Shown one piece after another: positions 8,594 to 16,929 of a stretch of DNA of 64,000 nt. Position 1 is the first letter of the stretch. Each line of letters begins with the position of its first letter. Made by a program: the position numbers and the translations under genes. This DNA comes from Aquimonas sp041395245 (lineage in GTDB: Bacteria > Pseudomonadota > Gammaproteobacteria > Xanthomonadales > Xanthomonadaceae), in NCBI GenBank assembly GCA_041395245.1, contig JAWLAY010000007.1:124001-188000 (forward strand), read 5' to 3'. The notes beneath the pieces were generated by a model. That model was not told where the DNA came from, made no database searches, and saw nothing but the letters and a program-made list of their open reading frames with translations.

Positions 8594-9653
8594 CCGATGA
8601 CTCCAGCTGGCGTTCTTTGTGGAAGCGCATCATCGGGATGCCCAGCAGTTCCGCCGCCTTGCCCTCGGAAATGTATTGCTCGGCCAAGGCGCGGTACACC
8701 AACTGATCAAACAGTCGTGGATGCTCTTGCGGCAGTGGTTCGCCAGGTTCGGTCTTTCGCCAGCCCTTGGCGGAAAACCGCTTGAACATAGAGAGGTGAG
8801 CGGCCTCGGTGATCACGCCACACTGTTTGGCGCGCTGCAGCCATCCGGTCATCGACAGACCGAACTCGTGCTTGAGCACATACAACTCTTGCCATTCCAG
8901 GGCATGGCGTTGTGCGCCAAGCAACTGCAACACCGCGACACGCGGAGCCAGGAAGGCACCGGCGAACCGGTCGCAGGCTTTCTCTTCGTTGTTGCCGTCG
9001 GCCAGTCGTCCTTCGAGCAGCAGGTGCCCCAGCTCATGCGCCAGCGTGAAGCGCTGCCGATCACCGGGCCAGCGCTTGGAAACGGCTACGACTGGATACT
9101 CCCGGCCATCTTCGGTTCGTGCCTTGGCCGTCAAGCCAGAGAAGCCCGGGTTCTCCTCATCGACCACGATGACCAGCAAGCCAAGGCCTTCGAGGGTGTC
9201 GGTGAGGTCAGCAATCGGATTCAGCCCCAACTGCCAAGCGTTGCGGACCGTATCCGAGAAGGCATCGATCTCATCCAGCGAGTTGATCTGCTCAGGCAGA
9301 TTCGTGGGCGGTGCAAACGCCGGGAACGGCAGTTCGGGAAATGCACCAAGCAACTCCACGCGCTTTTCCACCAGTTCGACGACCTTGATCTTCAGCGCAT
9401 CCTGCGCCGTCTTGCCAAAGGTGGAGAGCTTGCGGAACTCGGGTTGCAGCAGTTCAACCGTATGCGTACGAAAGAAGTACTCGGTTCGGATGCCGCAGGC
9501 GCGGGCCAGCTTGAGCAGCTGAGTCGACGATGGCGTCAGCAGACCCTTCTCGTACTTCTGGATGGCGGTGTGAGAAACACCCACCTGTTCGCCCAACGCA
9601 CCCAGGGTCAGACCTGCCGCCAATCGTGCTTGACGAATGCGTGTCGCGATCAT
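8574..9653 (-). CDS. Xre-family regulator fused to ImmA/IrrE metallopeptidase, probable antitoxin
   Basis: The first about 60 residues form an Xre/Cro helix-turn-helix (RIRQARLAAGLTLGALGEQV...HTAIQKYE). After a linker, residues about 150-260 form an ImmA/IrrE (COG2856) peptidase domain with zinc motif HELGH at 206-210 and a downstream NNEEKACDRFAGAFLAPR segment. I prefer ATG at 9653 (359 aa): it gives the usual MIATRIRQ opening and leaves the palindromic site just upstream free. A TTG at 9668 would add five residues but overlap that site. The overlap with the PIN gene suggests one operon. The likely role is DNA-binding autorepressor and antitoxin, perhaps self-regulated by proteolysis. Confidence 0.85.
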   Translation of the reverse strand: MIATRIRQARLAAGLTLGALGEQVGVSHTAIQKYEKGLLTPSSTQLLKLARACGIRTEYFFRTHTVELLQPEFRKLSTFGKTAQDALKIKVVELVEKRVELLGAFPELPFPAFAPPTNLPEQINSLDEIDAFSDTVRNAWQLGLNPIADLTDTLEGLGLLVIVVDEENPGFSGLTAKARTEDGREYPVVAVSKRWPGDRQRFTLAHELGHLLLEGRLADGNNEEKACDRFAGAFLAPRVAVLQLLGAQRHALEWQELYVLKHEFGLSMTGWLQRAKQCGVITEAAHLSMFKRFSAKGWRKTEPGEPLPQEHPRLFDQLVYRALAEQYISEGKAAELLGIPMMRFHKERQLESSDAVAHQ

Positions 9654-9667
9654 GGCTTGATACACCA

Positions 9668-9707
9668 AGGTTTAAATGGATGACAAATCAGAAACAATTT
9701 TAAACCT
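9668..9707 (-). promoter_or_regulatory. Inverted-repeat operator candidate for the Xre-ImmA/PIN operon
   Basis: AGGTTTAAA (9668-9676) and its exact reverse complement TTTAAACCT (9699-9707) are centred 31 bases apart, about three helical turns. The pair lies 15-54 bases upstream of the ATG of the Xre-ImmA gene in an AT-rich patch of otherwise GC-rich DNA. This placement suits an autorepressor binding site overlapping the promoter. Function is inferred. Confidence 0.5.
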
Positions 9708-10117
9708 AAACGCGCGCCGGGGACCATCCTCTCAACTTTCAACTGGGCGGAAAATCGCCGGGCAGGTCAGGTGCCCGTGTGCCGTCGCGAAAACGGTCGT
9801 TGCTGGATCAGCCAGAAATTGCGCTGGGCAAGCTGTCACCGCTGCACGACTGCTCTGCCGACGATCCGTGACCGTATGTATGCCTTGCCAACATGCGGAA
9901 CGTTGAACGTTGGCAGCATGGGACTGCGAATGTCGTAGATGGTATGAAATGAAAATTCGGATGTGATCGTTGCCGCGTGCAGCATGAGCAGGGTGTTGCG
10001 CCGAACCCGCGCGCGCGGTGCGCAGGTTTGGTTTCCTCCGCCTGACGCTGGACCGTGCTGCCACGCCGTCCCCTCGTGGTCAATTTGATCGCAGGCACAC
10101 AACGGAAGGGAGTTCAA
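9708..10117. other. Intergenic region without a supported gene
   Basis: About 410 bases between the Xre-ImmA promoter and the small protein at 10118. A 76-codon plus-strand frame beginning at 9676 has no ribosome site, odd cysteine/arginine-rich composition and no recognisable domain, so I do not call it. A short inverted repeat GCCAAC/GTTGGC lies around 9889-9918 with a GAACGTT direct repeat inside. Nothing else is evident. Confidence 0.5.
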
Positions 10118-10345
10118 ATGCATCTCGATGCAAACACGAGTCTCAGCGTAAGCCTTGAGATGGCCATGTTCGAAGCGGTGGTTGTCGAACTGCATTTGAT
10201 AGGTGGGCATACGTTCAAGGGCAGAATCGCCAGCATCGGAGAAGACTGCGTGATCATCGACCCCATCGCCGGGAGGGAGTTCTTCGGGGCACACATACGC
10301 ATCGCGGACATCGTTGCGGTGTCAGTGCAGACCCGCAGAGCCTGA
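10118..10345 (+). CDS. Small conserved-looking protein, possible Sm-like beta-barrel
   Basis: A 75-residue protein starting at ATG 10118 with a strong ribosome site (GGAAGGGAG). The pattern VVVELHLIGGHTFKG-RIASIGEDCVIIDP...IRIADIVAVSV consists of short strands with a central G-x-x-F-x-G turn and looks like an SH3/Sm-type barrel. I do not recognise the family and assign no function. A DUF6916-type gene follows 127 bases downstream on the same strand. Confidence 0.6.
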   Translation: MHLDANTSLSVSLEMAMFEAVVVELHLIGGHTFKGRIASIGEDCVIIDPIAGREFFGAHIRIADIVAVSVQTRRA

Positions 10346-10472
10346 TCGCGTAGGGAAACATGGGTTCTTCCGTCGGGCGCGAGCTGACGTTGGTTCAAGG
10401 ACCGGGGATGGCTGTGAGGTCCGCGCTTGGCGCGCGTGCGATCATGTGTGCCTGTGTTCTGGAGCCCGAGTC

Positions 10473-10793
10473 ATGAGTGAAAGCGTGAGCGCGTCGGTCG
10501 TCGATCTGGCGGCGCTGTCTGCCGAAGACTTTGAATCGCTGGTGGGAAAGACGGTGCGCGTCCGGGCGGCCGACGGCGCGCTCGATTGTGTGCTGGAAAG
10601 CGTGCAACGCAATCCCTTCCCCAGTGGTCGCGCGCAGGGGGGATTCTCGCTGCAGTTGCTTGGGCCACGGGTGCCTGCGTTTCAGCAGGGCATGCACCAG
10701 TTGGATCATCCTTCACTGGGGCCGCTGGTGCTGTTTCTTACCCCGGTCGCGCGCGAGGCGCAGGGCATGCGCTACGAGATCATCTTCAACTGA
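10473..10793 (+). CDS. DUF6916-like protein
   Basis: A 106-residue cytosolic protein. Its plan is an N-terminal LSAEDFESLVGKTVRV segment, a middle FSLQLLGP segment, and an end reading LGPLVLFLTPVAREAQGMRYEIIFN. This resembles the DUF6916 family, whose members end in a similar GMRYE-x-x-F tail. ATG at 10473 is chosen as the first start giving this family boundary; upstream codons in frame are not family-like. Function unknown. Confidence 0.7.
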   Translation: MSESVSASVVDLAALSAEDFESLVGKTVRVRAADGALDCVLESVQRNPFPSGRAQGGFSLQLLGPRVPAFQQGMHQLDHPSLGPLVLFLTPVAREAQGMRYEIIFN

Positions 10794-10856
10794 GACGGGC
10801 CGCCGAGCGGAAGCGAGGCCATTGGCCGGTGACGGGTCGCTGCCTCATTGATCGTT

Positions 10857-10895
10857 GACAACCACATTCCGCGACGGGCGCGGAATGTGGTTGTC
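10857..10895. terminator. Strong 17-bp hairpin between convergent genes
   Basis: GACAACCACATTCCGCG (10857-10873) pairs perfectly with CGCGGAATGTGGTTGTC (10879-10895) around a five-base loop. It lies between the converging DUF6916-like gene and fabB. No T-tract follows on either strand, so it may be an atypical bidirectional terminator, a transcript-end stabiliser or a protein site. Confidence 0.5.
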
Positions 10896-10931
10896 GCATC
10901 GCGCATGCCGACAGCCGAGGCCGCAGCGGAA

Positions 10932-12143
10932 TCAGCCAAATCGCCTCAAGACCAGACTGGCATTGGTGCCGCCGAACCCGAAGCTGTTGGACAGGACCGT
11001 ATCCAGTCGCGCAGGACGGGTCGTCTGTACGACGGGTAGTCCTTCGGCTTCGGGATCGAGCGTGTCGATGTTGATCGATCCGGCGATGAAGTCGTTCTGC
11101 AGCATCAGCAGGCAGTAGATGGCTTCCTGCGCGCTGGTCGCGCCCAGCGAATGCCCGGTCAGCGATTTGGTCGACGAGAACGGCGGCATGGCGGCGCCAA
11201 AGACTTCACGCATCGCGCGCAGTTCGCTCATGTCGCCCACCGGTGTGGAGGTGCCGTGGGTGTTGATGTAGTCGATCGGCGTATCCAGCCCGCCGATGGC
11301 CTGTCGCATGCAGGCGATGGCGCCGTCACCGGAGGGTGCGACCATGTCGACGCCGTCCGAGCTGGCACCAAAGCCGACCAGTTCGGCAAGAATGTTCGCG
11401 CCGCGCGCCTGCGCGTGTTCGAGACTTTCCAGCACCACCGCGCCGCCACCGCCACCGATCACGAAGCCATCGCGATCGGCGTCATAGGCACGTGATGCCA
11501 AGGTCGGCGTGTCATTGCGCTTGCTCGACAGTGCGCCCATGGCGTCGAACAACATCGCCATGCCCCAACTGCACTCCTCGCCGCCGCCGGCAAAAACCAC
11601 ATCCTGCATGCCCCACTGGATCTGCTGTGCCGCGACGCCAATGCAATGCGCCGAGGTGGCGCAGGCCGAGGAGATCGAGTAGTTCAGTCCCTTCACGCCG
11701 AACGCCGTCGACAGGCAGGCCGACACCGTCGAACTCATGGTGCGGGTGACCTGATACGGACCAACACGGCGAACGCCTTTCTCGCGCAGGGTATCGGCGG
11801 ATTCAATCTGGTTGGTGGGCGAGCCGCCACCCGAGCCCATGATCAGACCGGTGCGCGGATGCGAGACCTGCGATGTCGCCAGACCGGATTGCGCGATGGC
11901 ATCGGCGAGCGCGACGTAGGCGTAGGCGGCCGCATCGCCCATGAAGCGGCGCAGCTTGCGGTCGATGCGCGCTTCCAGATCGATCTCGGGCAAGCCCGCG
12001 ACCTGGCTGCGCAGTCCGCGCTCGGCAAATTCGGGCACGAAACGGATTCCCGAACGGCCTTCTCGCAGGGCGCTGGTGACGGTGGGCAGATCATTGCCCA
12101 GACAGGAAACGATGCCCGCTCCGGTGATGACGACTCGGCGCAT
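10932..12143 (-). CDS. fabB: 3-oxoacyl-[acyl-carrier-protein] synthase I
   Basis: FabB elongates acyl-ACP by condensation with malonyl-ACP and is needed for the unsaturated branch of fatty acid synthesis. The 403-residue protein has the thiolase-fold catalytic set: nucleophile C161 (SSACATSAH), H296 (NTHGTSTPVGD), K326 and H331 (TKSLTGHSLG). The GFGGTNASLVL tail is typical. It starts two bases after the fabA stop, forming the classical fabA-fabB operon. Confidence 0.97.
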   Translation of the reverse strand: MRRVVITGAGIVSCLGNDLPTVTSALREGRSGIRFVPEFAERGLRSQVAGLPEIDLEARIDRKLRRFMGDAAAYAYVALADAIAQSGLATSQVSHPRTGLIMGSGGGSPTNQIESADTLREKGVRRVGPYQVTRTMSSTVSACLSTAFGVKGLNYSISSACATSAHCIGVAAQQIQWGMQDVVFAGGGEECSWGMAMLFDAMGALSSKRNDTPTLASRAYDADRDGFVIGGGGGAVVLESLEHAQARGANILAELVGFGASSDGVDMVAPSGDGAIACMRQAIGGLDTPIDYINTHGTSTPVGDMSELRAMREVFGAAMPPFSSTKSLTGHSLGATSAQEAIYCLLMLQNDFIAGSINIDTLDPEAEGLPVVQTTRPARLDTVLSNSFGFGGTNASLVLRRFG

Positions 12144-12145
12144 GT

Positions 12146-12661
12146 TCAGAAGCTCGTGGTGTCGGTGAACAGACCGACCTTGAGGTCGGTGGCGGTATAG
12201 ATTTCGCGACCATCCACCAGCATGCGGGCATCGGCAATCGCCATGTTGAGACGACGCTTGATGACGCGTTTGATGTCGATGACGTAGCTCACCAGCTTGG
12301 CGGTCGGCAGCACCTGTCCACTGAACTTCACCTCACCCACGCCCAGCGCGCGACCCTTGCCCGGCAGGCGCTGCCAGGTCAGGAAGAAACCGATCATCTG
12401 CCACATCGCGTCCAGACCCAGGCAGCCGGGCATGACCGGATCGTCGCGGAAATGACAACCGAAGAACCACAGTTCGGGATTCACATCCAGCTCGGCGCGA
12501 ATCTGGCCCAGGCCATGCTCGCCGCCTTCGTCGCAGATGTGTGTGATGCGATCAAACATCAGCATCGGCGGTAGTGGCAGACGGGCCGATTCAGGGGTGA
12601 ACAGCGTGCCCTCGCCGGAGGCGATGAGTTGTTCGCGGGTGAAGGAATCCTTCATCGACAC
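12146..12661 (-). CDS. fabA: 3-hydroxydecanoyl-ACP dehydratase/isomerase
   Basis: FabA dehydrates 3-hydroxydecanoyl-ACP and isomerises the product to cis-3-decenoyl-ACP, starting anaerobic unsaturated fatty acid synthesis. The 171-residue length and catalytic residues H70 (FFGCHFRDDPVMPG) and D84 (GCLGLDAMWQ) match the family. Expression is presumably shared with fabB. A FadR or FabR site is not evident in the 87 bases upstream. Confidence 0.97.
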   Translation of the reverse strand: MSMKDSFTREQLIASGEGTLFTPESARLPLPPMLMFDRITHICDEGGEHGLGQIRAELDVNPELWFFGCHFRDDPVMPGCLGLDAMWQMIGFFLTWQRLPGKGRALGVGEVKFSGQVLPTAKLVSYVIDIKRVIKRRLNMAIADARMLVDGREIYTATDLKVGLFTDTTSF

Positions 12662-12748
12662 ATGCTCTCAAGTGAATCGCCACGCGGCGACCGCGCGATT
12701 ATCCGGGAAACCTTGCGTCCGCGAATCTGTACGCGACCGGATGGACGA

Positions 12749-13144
12749 CTAAAGCCGCATCAACCAGCCCAGTGGGTGATGCGCGCGGGCGATGCCATAC
12801 ATCGTTGCGAAGCACAGCAATGCGGCGGCAAAGGCCAGCCAGCGGCCACGGCGCGTGATGGCGCGTTTGAGCGCGAAACTGCCGAGCACGACGTAGACCG
12901 CCAGCAGGCTCAGTTTGGTGGCCAGCCACGGGGTGGTGAACGGATTGAGCTTCAGCACCACCAAAAGCATCATCGCAGCGGTAAGCAGGGCGCTGTCGAT
13001 GCTGTAACTCAGATAGCGCAGTGCTGCGTGCATCGCCCAGCGCTGCCCGCTCAGCAGCAGTCCACCGCGCACAGCGAACAAGCCACCGCTGAGCAGGATC
13101 AGCAGAACGTGCGCTGCCTTGATCTGGGGATAGAACTCGATCAT
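12749..13144 (-). CDS. SirB2-like integral membrane protein
   Basis: A 131-residue, four-helix membrane protein beginning MIEFYPQIKAAHVLLILLSGG with a central RYLSYSIDSALLTAAMML helix, as in the SirB2 family (named for Salmonella invasion-gene regulation, true biochemical role unknown). It lies 12 bases downstream of nnrS on the same strand and may be co-transcribed with it. Confidence 0.82.
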   Translation of the reverse strand: MIEFYPQIKAAHVLLILLSGGLFAVRGGLLLSGQRWAMHAALRYLSYSIDSALLTAAMMLLVVLKLNPFTTPWLATKLSLLAVYVVLGSFALKRAITRRGRWLAFAAALLCFATMYGIARAHHPLGWLMRL

Positions 13145-13156
13145 CGCCCGGACTCC

Positions 13157-14368
13157 TCAACCGCTCCGTCCATCCGCGCGAGGACGCAGATAGATCCACG
13201 CATTGCGCAGCACCCAAGGAAAAAACGCCAGCAGCCACAGACCCGCGGCAAGGCGTTGCCAGAAGGCGGCGTCGGCAGCGAGTTCTGCCGTGACCCGGAC
13301 AATGGCGACCGCTTGCATCAGCCCGAATGCCCAAAGCGCGACCCGACCCAACTGTAGCGGGCGTCCCGAGTGGCCTTGCGTCACGCGCGTCACCATGGCG
13401 ACCAGAAGGCTGCCAAAAAAACCGATCGACAAGGCATGTACCGGCGCGCGACCGAGCAGGAAGACATCATGGCTGGCAAACCAAAGACTCTGTGCCGCGT
13501 ACAGACCCATCGCCAGCGGCAACCAGGCATAGCCAAGAAACAGCACCCGCAGCAGCGCGGGTGCTTCGCCACGCGGCCACCAGCGCCACAGCATCCATCC
13601 ATTCAACAGACACAAGGGCAGATCGACCAGCCACAACCAGGTGTGCGCGTGCTGCAGTTCCAGACTCAGGTGAATCAACCAAAGCGGCCATTGCACCGCG
13701 AGCAACCAGAGTGGCCGCCAGGCGCGATAGCCGGGCACGACGTTGGCGGCGAAGAACGGGAACATGCGATGCGCGACGGTGGAATAGACCGGCACCAGCA
13801 AGCCGAAGCTGCCCAGTTTGAGCATCGCGAAGGCGAGCCCCGGCTTGGGCCAATGCACGTAGATCAGCATGGCGATGACCCCCGTCAGCCCGAAGCCCAG
13901 TGCCAGCAAACAGGACGCGGCATGGGGATGCCAACCCTCGGCGCCCCAATACTGGATCGCCAGCCAGAGCGTTGCGGTCATCCAGCCCGCCAGGGTCATC
14001 AGCAGCCCGCTGTGCAACAGGATGTCGCTCTGCAGGACCAACCCGGCGAGACAGAGCAACTGGCCGCCGAACAGGCCCAGACCGACCGGCAGGTAATGCC
14101 AGGCGGTCGCCTCCGGCAGGTTCATCCAGCGCGGAAAAACGGTGATCAAGAATCCGAAGATGAAGCTTGGCAACACCTGATATTGCAGAATGAAACCATG
14201 CATCCAGTTGGCGGGAAGATGGCTGATCGGGCTGACGCCCGGTGCGTGCAGCCAGCTCAACCACCACGCCATGGCGGCCAGTACATTCAGACTGCCGATC
14301 AGGAACAGAAGCCGATGCGGCGCGGCGGCCAGCAGACGAGGAATGGCGAAAGGAAGGGTCGTGTTCAT
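13157..14368 (-). CDS. nnrS: NnrS family haem/copper membrane protein
   Basis: NnrS proteins are multi-helix inner-membrane proteins tied to nitric oxide stress and denitrification. The 403-residue product has about 12 hydrophobic helices and family features such as PHRLLFLIGSLNVLAAMAWW, a GF(L)ITVFPRW segment and GRAPVHALSIGFFGSLLVAMVTRVTQGHSGRPL. ATG at 14368 is preferred over GTG at 14404 because an Fnr-type box at 14404-14417 would overlap the longer start. It follows norB after a terminator, with its own likely promoter, consistent with joint control by nitric oxide or low oxygen. Confidence 0.92.
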   Translation of the reverse strand: MNTTLPFAIPRLLAAAPHRLLFLIGSLNVLAAMAWWLSWLHAPGVSPISHLPANWMHGFILQYQVLPSFIFGFLITVFPRWMNLPEATAWHYLPVGLGLFGGQLLCLAGLVLQSDILLHSGLLMTLAGWMTATLWLAIQYWGAEGWHPHAASCLLALGFGLTGVIAMLIYVHWPKPGLAFAMLKLGSFGLLVPVYSTVAHRMFPFFAANVVPGYRAWRPLWLLAVQWPLWLIHLSLELQHAHTWLWLVDLPLCLLNGWMLWRWWPRGEAPALLRVLFLGYAWLPLAMGLYAAQSLWFASHDVFLLGRAPVHALSIGFFGSLLVAMVTRVTQGHSGRPLQLGRVALWAFGLMQAVAIVRVTAELAADAAFWQRLAAGLWLLAFFPWVLRNAWIYLRPRADGRSG

Positions 14369-14403
14369 GTCATCAGCATGCGGCGCGGTGCGGCGCGCGC
14401 GCA

Positions 14404-14417
14404 CTGATCCAGGTCAG
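14404..14417 (-). promoter_or_regulatory. Fnr/Dnr-type box upstream of nnrS
   Basis: CTGATCCAGGTCAG is a near palindrome related to TTGAT-N4-ATCAA and shares 12 of 14 bases with the box before norB (CTGATGCAGGTCAA). It ends 36 bases before the nnrS ATG. The repetition at two nitric-oxide genes supports a real Crp/Fnr-family site. Confidence 0.6.
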
Positions 14418-14456
14418 GTGAGCGGCATGTCCGGCACGGTCGCCGCGCCATGGCGC

Positions 14457-14486
14457 TTCCGTTCCGTTCCGTTCCGTTCCGTTCCG
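14457..14486. repeat. (TTCCG)6 pentanucleotide tandem repeat
   Basis: Six perfect tandem TTCCG units lie between the norB terminator and the nnrS Fnr-type box. Pentanucleotide tracts can change length by slippage; here a change would alter the spacing between upstream DNA and the nnrS promoter rather than a reading frame. Confidence 0.9.
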
Positions 14487-14494
14487 TAACGGAA

Positions 14495-14521
14495 ACGGGC
14501 ACAGATCTCGTCTGTGCCCGT
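14495..14521 (-). terminator. Terminator-like hairpin after norB
   Basis: ACGGGCACAGA (14495-14505) pairs perfectly with TCTGTGCCCGT (14511-14521), loop five bases. It lies 44 bases downstream of the norB stop in the minus direction and is followed there by a short T-rich stretch (TTTCCG). It is a likely intrinsic terminator. Confidence 0.65.
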
Positions 14522-14564
14522 GGCTGGTTACTCACGCCCAAGTGTCATCAAACTGTGGAAGCAC

Positions 14565-16835
14565 TCAGCGGTTCTTGAGTGCCAGTTCGCTGTCGACGGA
14601 ACGGGCCTTCGGTCGCCACCACAGGCTGGCGACGAACCAGGCGATGGCCAATGCGCCCACGCTGAACAGGGTGTCGCCGGGCACGCGCATCCAGACCAGC
14701 ATCTGGATGATCGGCTGTTGCATCATTTCGGCGGATCGCGCAAACCAGTAGCCGTGGTCCAGCGCGGCGATCAACTGCATCACGCCAATCGGCAGCAGTG
14801 TGAAAAGCGCCATCGCCGAAAGCCCGATGTTGAGTGACCAGAAGGCGGTCTTCAGCAGGCCGTCGTTCCACTGCACGTCGGGTTTGATGCCACGCAGGCT
14901 GAACAGCATCAGGCCGATGCCCAGCATGCCGTAGACACCGAACAAGGCGGTATGGCCATGCAGCGGCGTCAGATTCAGACCTTGCAGGTAGTACAGCGGC
15001 AGTGGCGGATTGATCAAGAAGCCGAACAAGCCTGCGCCGACCAGATTCCAGAATGCGACGGCGACGAAGAACAGGATCGGCCAGCGGTAGCGCTGCATCC
15101 ACGGTGTGGCGTGTCCGAGCTTGAAGGTGTGGTAGGCCTCGAAGCCGACGAAGGCCAGCGGCACCACTTCCAGCGCCGAGAAACTCGCACCCAGTGCGAT
15201 CACGGCGGTGGGTGTGCCGGTGAAGTAAAGGTGATGCAGGGTACCCAGCACACCACCACCCATGAACACGATGGTGGCGAACAGCACGGCACTGGTGGCT
15301 GTCGTGGCGCGCAGCAGGCCGAGCTTGGTGAACAGGAAGGCGATGACGGCGGTGGCAAACACCTCGAAGAAGCCTTCGACCCACAGATGCACGACCCACC
15401 AGCGCCAGTACTCGACCATCGACAGATGGGTGTGTTCGCCCCACATCAGTCCGGCGCCGTAGAACAGGCCAATGGCGACGGTCGACAGGAACAGCAGGGT
15501 GGTGATCGACTTCGCCTCGCCACCGCGTCGGATGGCGGGAACCAGGCAACGTCCCACCAGGGTCAACCAGATCAGCAGTCCGAGGAACAGGAACCACTGC
15601 CAGAAGCGACCCAGATCGACATACTCGAAGCCTTGGTGGCCAAACCAGAAATTGTTCGCCAGGCCGAGCTTCTGCATCACCGCAAACCATTGTCCGGTGA
15701 ACGCGCCGACCACAATGATCAGCAGGCAGACCCACAGCACGTTGACACCCAGTCGCTGGAACTTCGGTTCGTGGCCAGAAATGGCCGGGCCGATATACAG
15801 CCCCATACCCAGCCAGGCTGTCGCGATCCACAGCACCGCCAGTTGGGTATGCCAGGTGCGGGTCAGCGAGTAGGGCAATACCTCGGACAGCGCGATGCCA
15901 TAGAAATCGTGGCCTTCCACCTGATAGTGCGCGGTGAACGCACCGAGCAGAATCTGCACCAGAAACAGGGCAATCACCACCCAGAAATACTTCGCCGTCG
16001 CACGCATGGAAGGGGTGACCACCACGTCCGCCAGCGGATCGCGCTCGGGAAGTCGGGTCGGTGCTTCCTCCTTGTGCGTGGCGTGATACCAGCCCAACAA
16101 CGCAATACCCGCCAGCAGGAACAGCACGCTGAAGCTCGTCCACACGAAGAGGCTGGTCGGTGGTGTGTTTCCGACCAGTGGCTCGTAGGGCCAGTTGGCG
16201 GTGAAGCTGATCTCCTGACCGGCGCGCTGGGTAACCGCCGACCACGCCGTCCACCAGACAAACGCGGTCAACGCCTGCCGATGGGCCGCTTCGGTCACCG
16301 TGCCGTTCTTCATGGCATAGGCGCGACGCAGGTCGGTCAGCGCCGGTGCATCGCCAAACAGCGCATCGTAGTGCGTCGCCACATACCGGATCGCCGCTAC
16401 GCGGGAAGGCTCCAGAGTGACCTGGTCGGTGTTGGCGTCATAGGTGTTGGCACGGATTCGCGGTGTCAGTGCGGCGACAAGGCTTGCTTGCACGTCCTCG
16501 GGTTGGGCACTGAATTCCTGCCCATTGATCCGCGCCGCGTCCTGATCCAGCCATGCCAGCGCTTCACGGTGCAGCCAATCGGCCGTCCAGTCCGGTGCGA
16601 CATAGGCACCGTGGCCCCAGATCGAGCCCAACTGGTGGCCACCGATGCTCTGCCAGACCTGGCGTCCGGTTTCGATATCGGCACGCGTGAACACGGTTTC
16701 ACCCGTGCTGCTGACGACGCGGGCGGGAATGGGTGGCATCTGACGATGGATTTCCGTGCCAACCCACAGCAATACGGAGAATGAGACAGCCAGCAGGGTC
16801 AACAGACCCAGCCAGAGTTTGCGTTCGGCACTCAC
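14565..16835 (-). CDS. norB: Quinol-dependent nitric oxide reductase (qNor)
   Basis: qNor reduces two NO to N2O at a haem/non-haem iron centre, drawing electrons from quinol. The 756-residue length fits the single-subunit qNor: an N-terminal TM helix plus a periplasmic cytochrome-c-like domain lacking a haem motif (about 40-220), then a 12-helix core. HTHLSMVEYWRWWVVHLWVEGFFE carries conserved metal ligands. GTG at 16835 is preferred: AGGAG lies seven bases upstream, whereas the earlier GTG at 16850 overlaps that site. An Fnr-type box sits 60 bases upstream, and an Fnr-like gene lies directly upstream on the same strand. Confidence 0.95.
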   Translation of the reverse strand: MSAERKLWLGLLTLLAVSFSVLLWVGTEIHRQMPPIPARVVSSTGETVFTRADIETGRQVWQSIGGHQLGSIWGHGAYVAPDWTADWLHREALAWLDQDAARINGQEFSAQPEDVQASLVAALTPRIRANTYDANTDQVTLEPSRVAAIRYVATHYDALFGDAPALTDLRRAYAMKNGTVTEAAHRQALTAFVWWTAWSAVTQRAGQEISFTANWPYEPLVGNTPPTSLFVWTSFSVLFLLAGIALLGWYHATHKEEAPTRLPERDPLADVVVTPSMRATAKYFWVVIALFLVQILLGAFTAHYQVEGHDFYGIALSEVLPYSLTRTWHTQLAVLWIATAWLGMGLYIGPAISGHEPKFQRLGVNVLWVCLLIIVVGAFTGQWFAVMQKLGLANNFWFGHQGFEYVDLGRFWQWFLFLGLLIWLTLVGRCLVPAIRRGGEAKSITTLLFLSTVAIGLFYGAGLMWGEHTHLSMVEYWRWWVVHLWVEGFFEVFATAVIAFLFTKLGLLRATTATSAVLFATIVFMGGGVLGTLHHLYFTGTPTAVIALGASFSALEVVPLAFVGFEAYHTFKLGHATPWMQRYRWPILFFVAVAFWNLVGAGLFGFLINPPLPLYYLQGLNLTPLHGHTALFGVYGMLGIGLMLFSLRGIKPDVQWNDGLLKTAFWSLNIGLSAMALFTLLPIGVMQLIAALDHGYWFARSAEMMQQPIIQMLVWMRVPGDTLFSVGALAIAWFVASLWWRPKARSVDSELALKNR

Positions 16836-16894
16836 GATGGCACTCCTCACGATTCAAGTGGGAGGCATGCTCGTCAGTGAACCGGGATATCTCA

Positions 16895-16908
16895 CTGATG
16901 CAGGTCAA
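16895..16908 (-). promoter_or_regulatory. Fnr/Dnr-type box upstream of norB
   Basis: Read on the norB strand this is TTGACCTGCATCAG, two mismatches from TTGAT-N4-ATCAA. It lies 60 bases before the norB GTG, suitable for activation centred near -41.5 if transcription starts about 20 bases before the start codon. Confidence 0.65.
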
Positions 16909-16929
16909 GCGACCCGCAGAACCGGTCGC

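Noticed and set aside
9676..9906. 76-codon plus-strand frame after the Xre-ImmA promoter
   Set aside because: No ribosome site, overlaps the palindromic operator region and has no recognisable sequence pattern.
14457..14486. TTCCG tandem tract as CRISPR or minisatellite coding repeat
   Set aside because: Units are adjacent without spacers and lie outside any gene.
14952..16784. Plus-strand 610-codon frame opposite norB
   Set aside because: Low-complexity antisense shadow of qNor.
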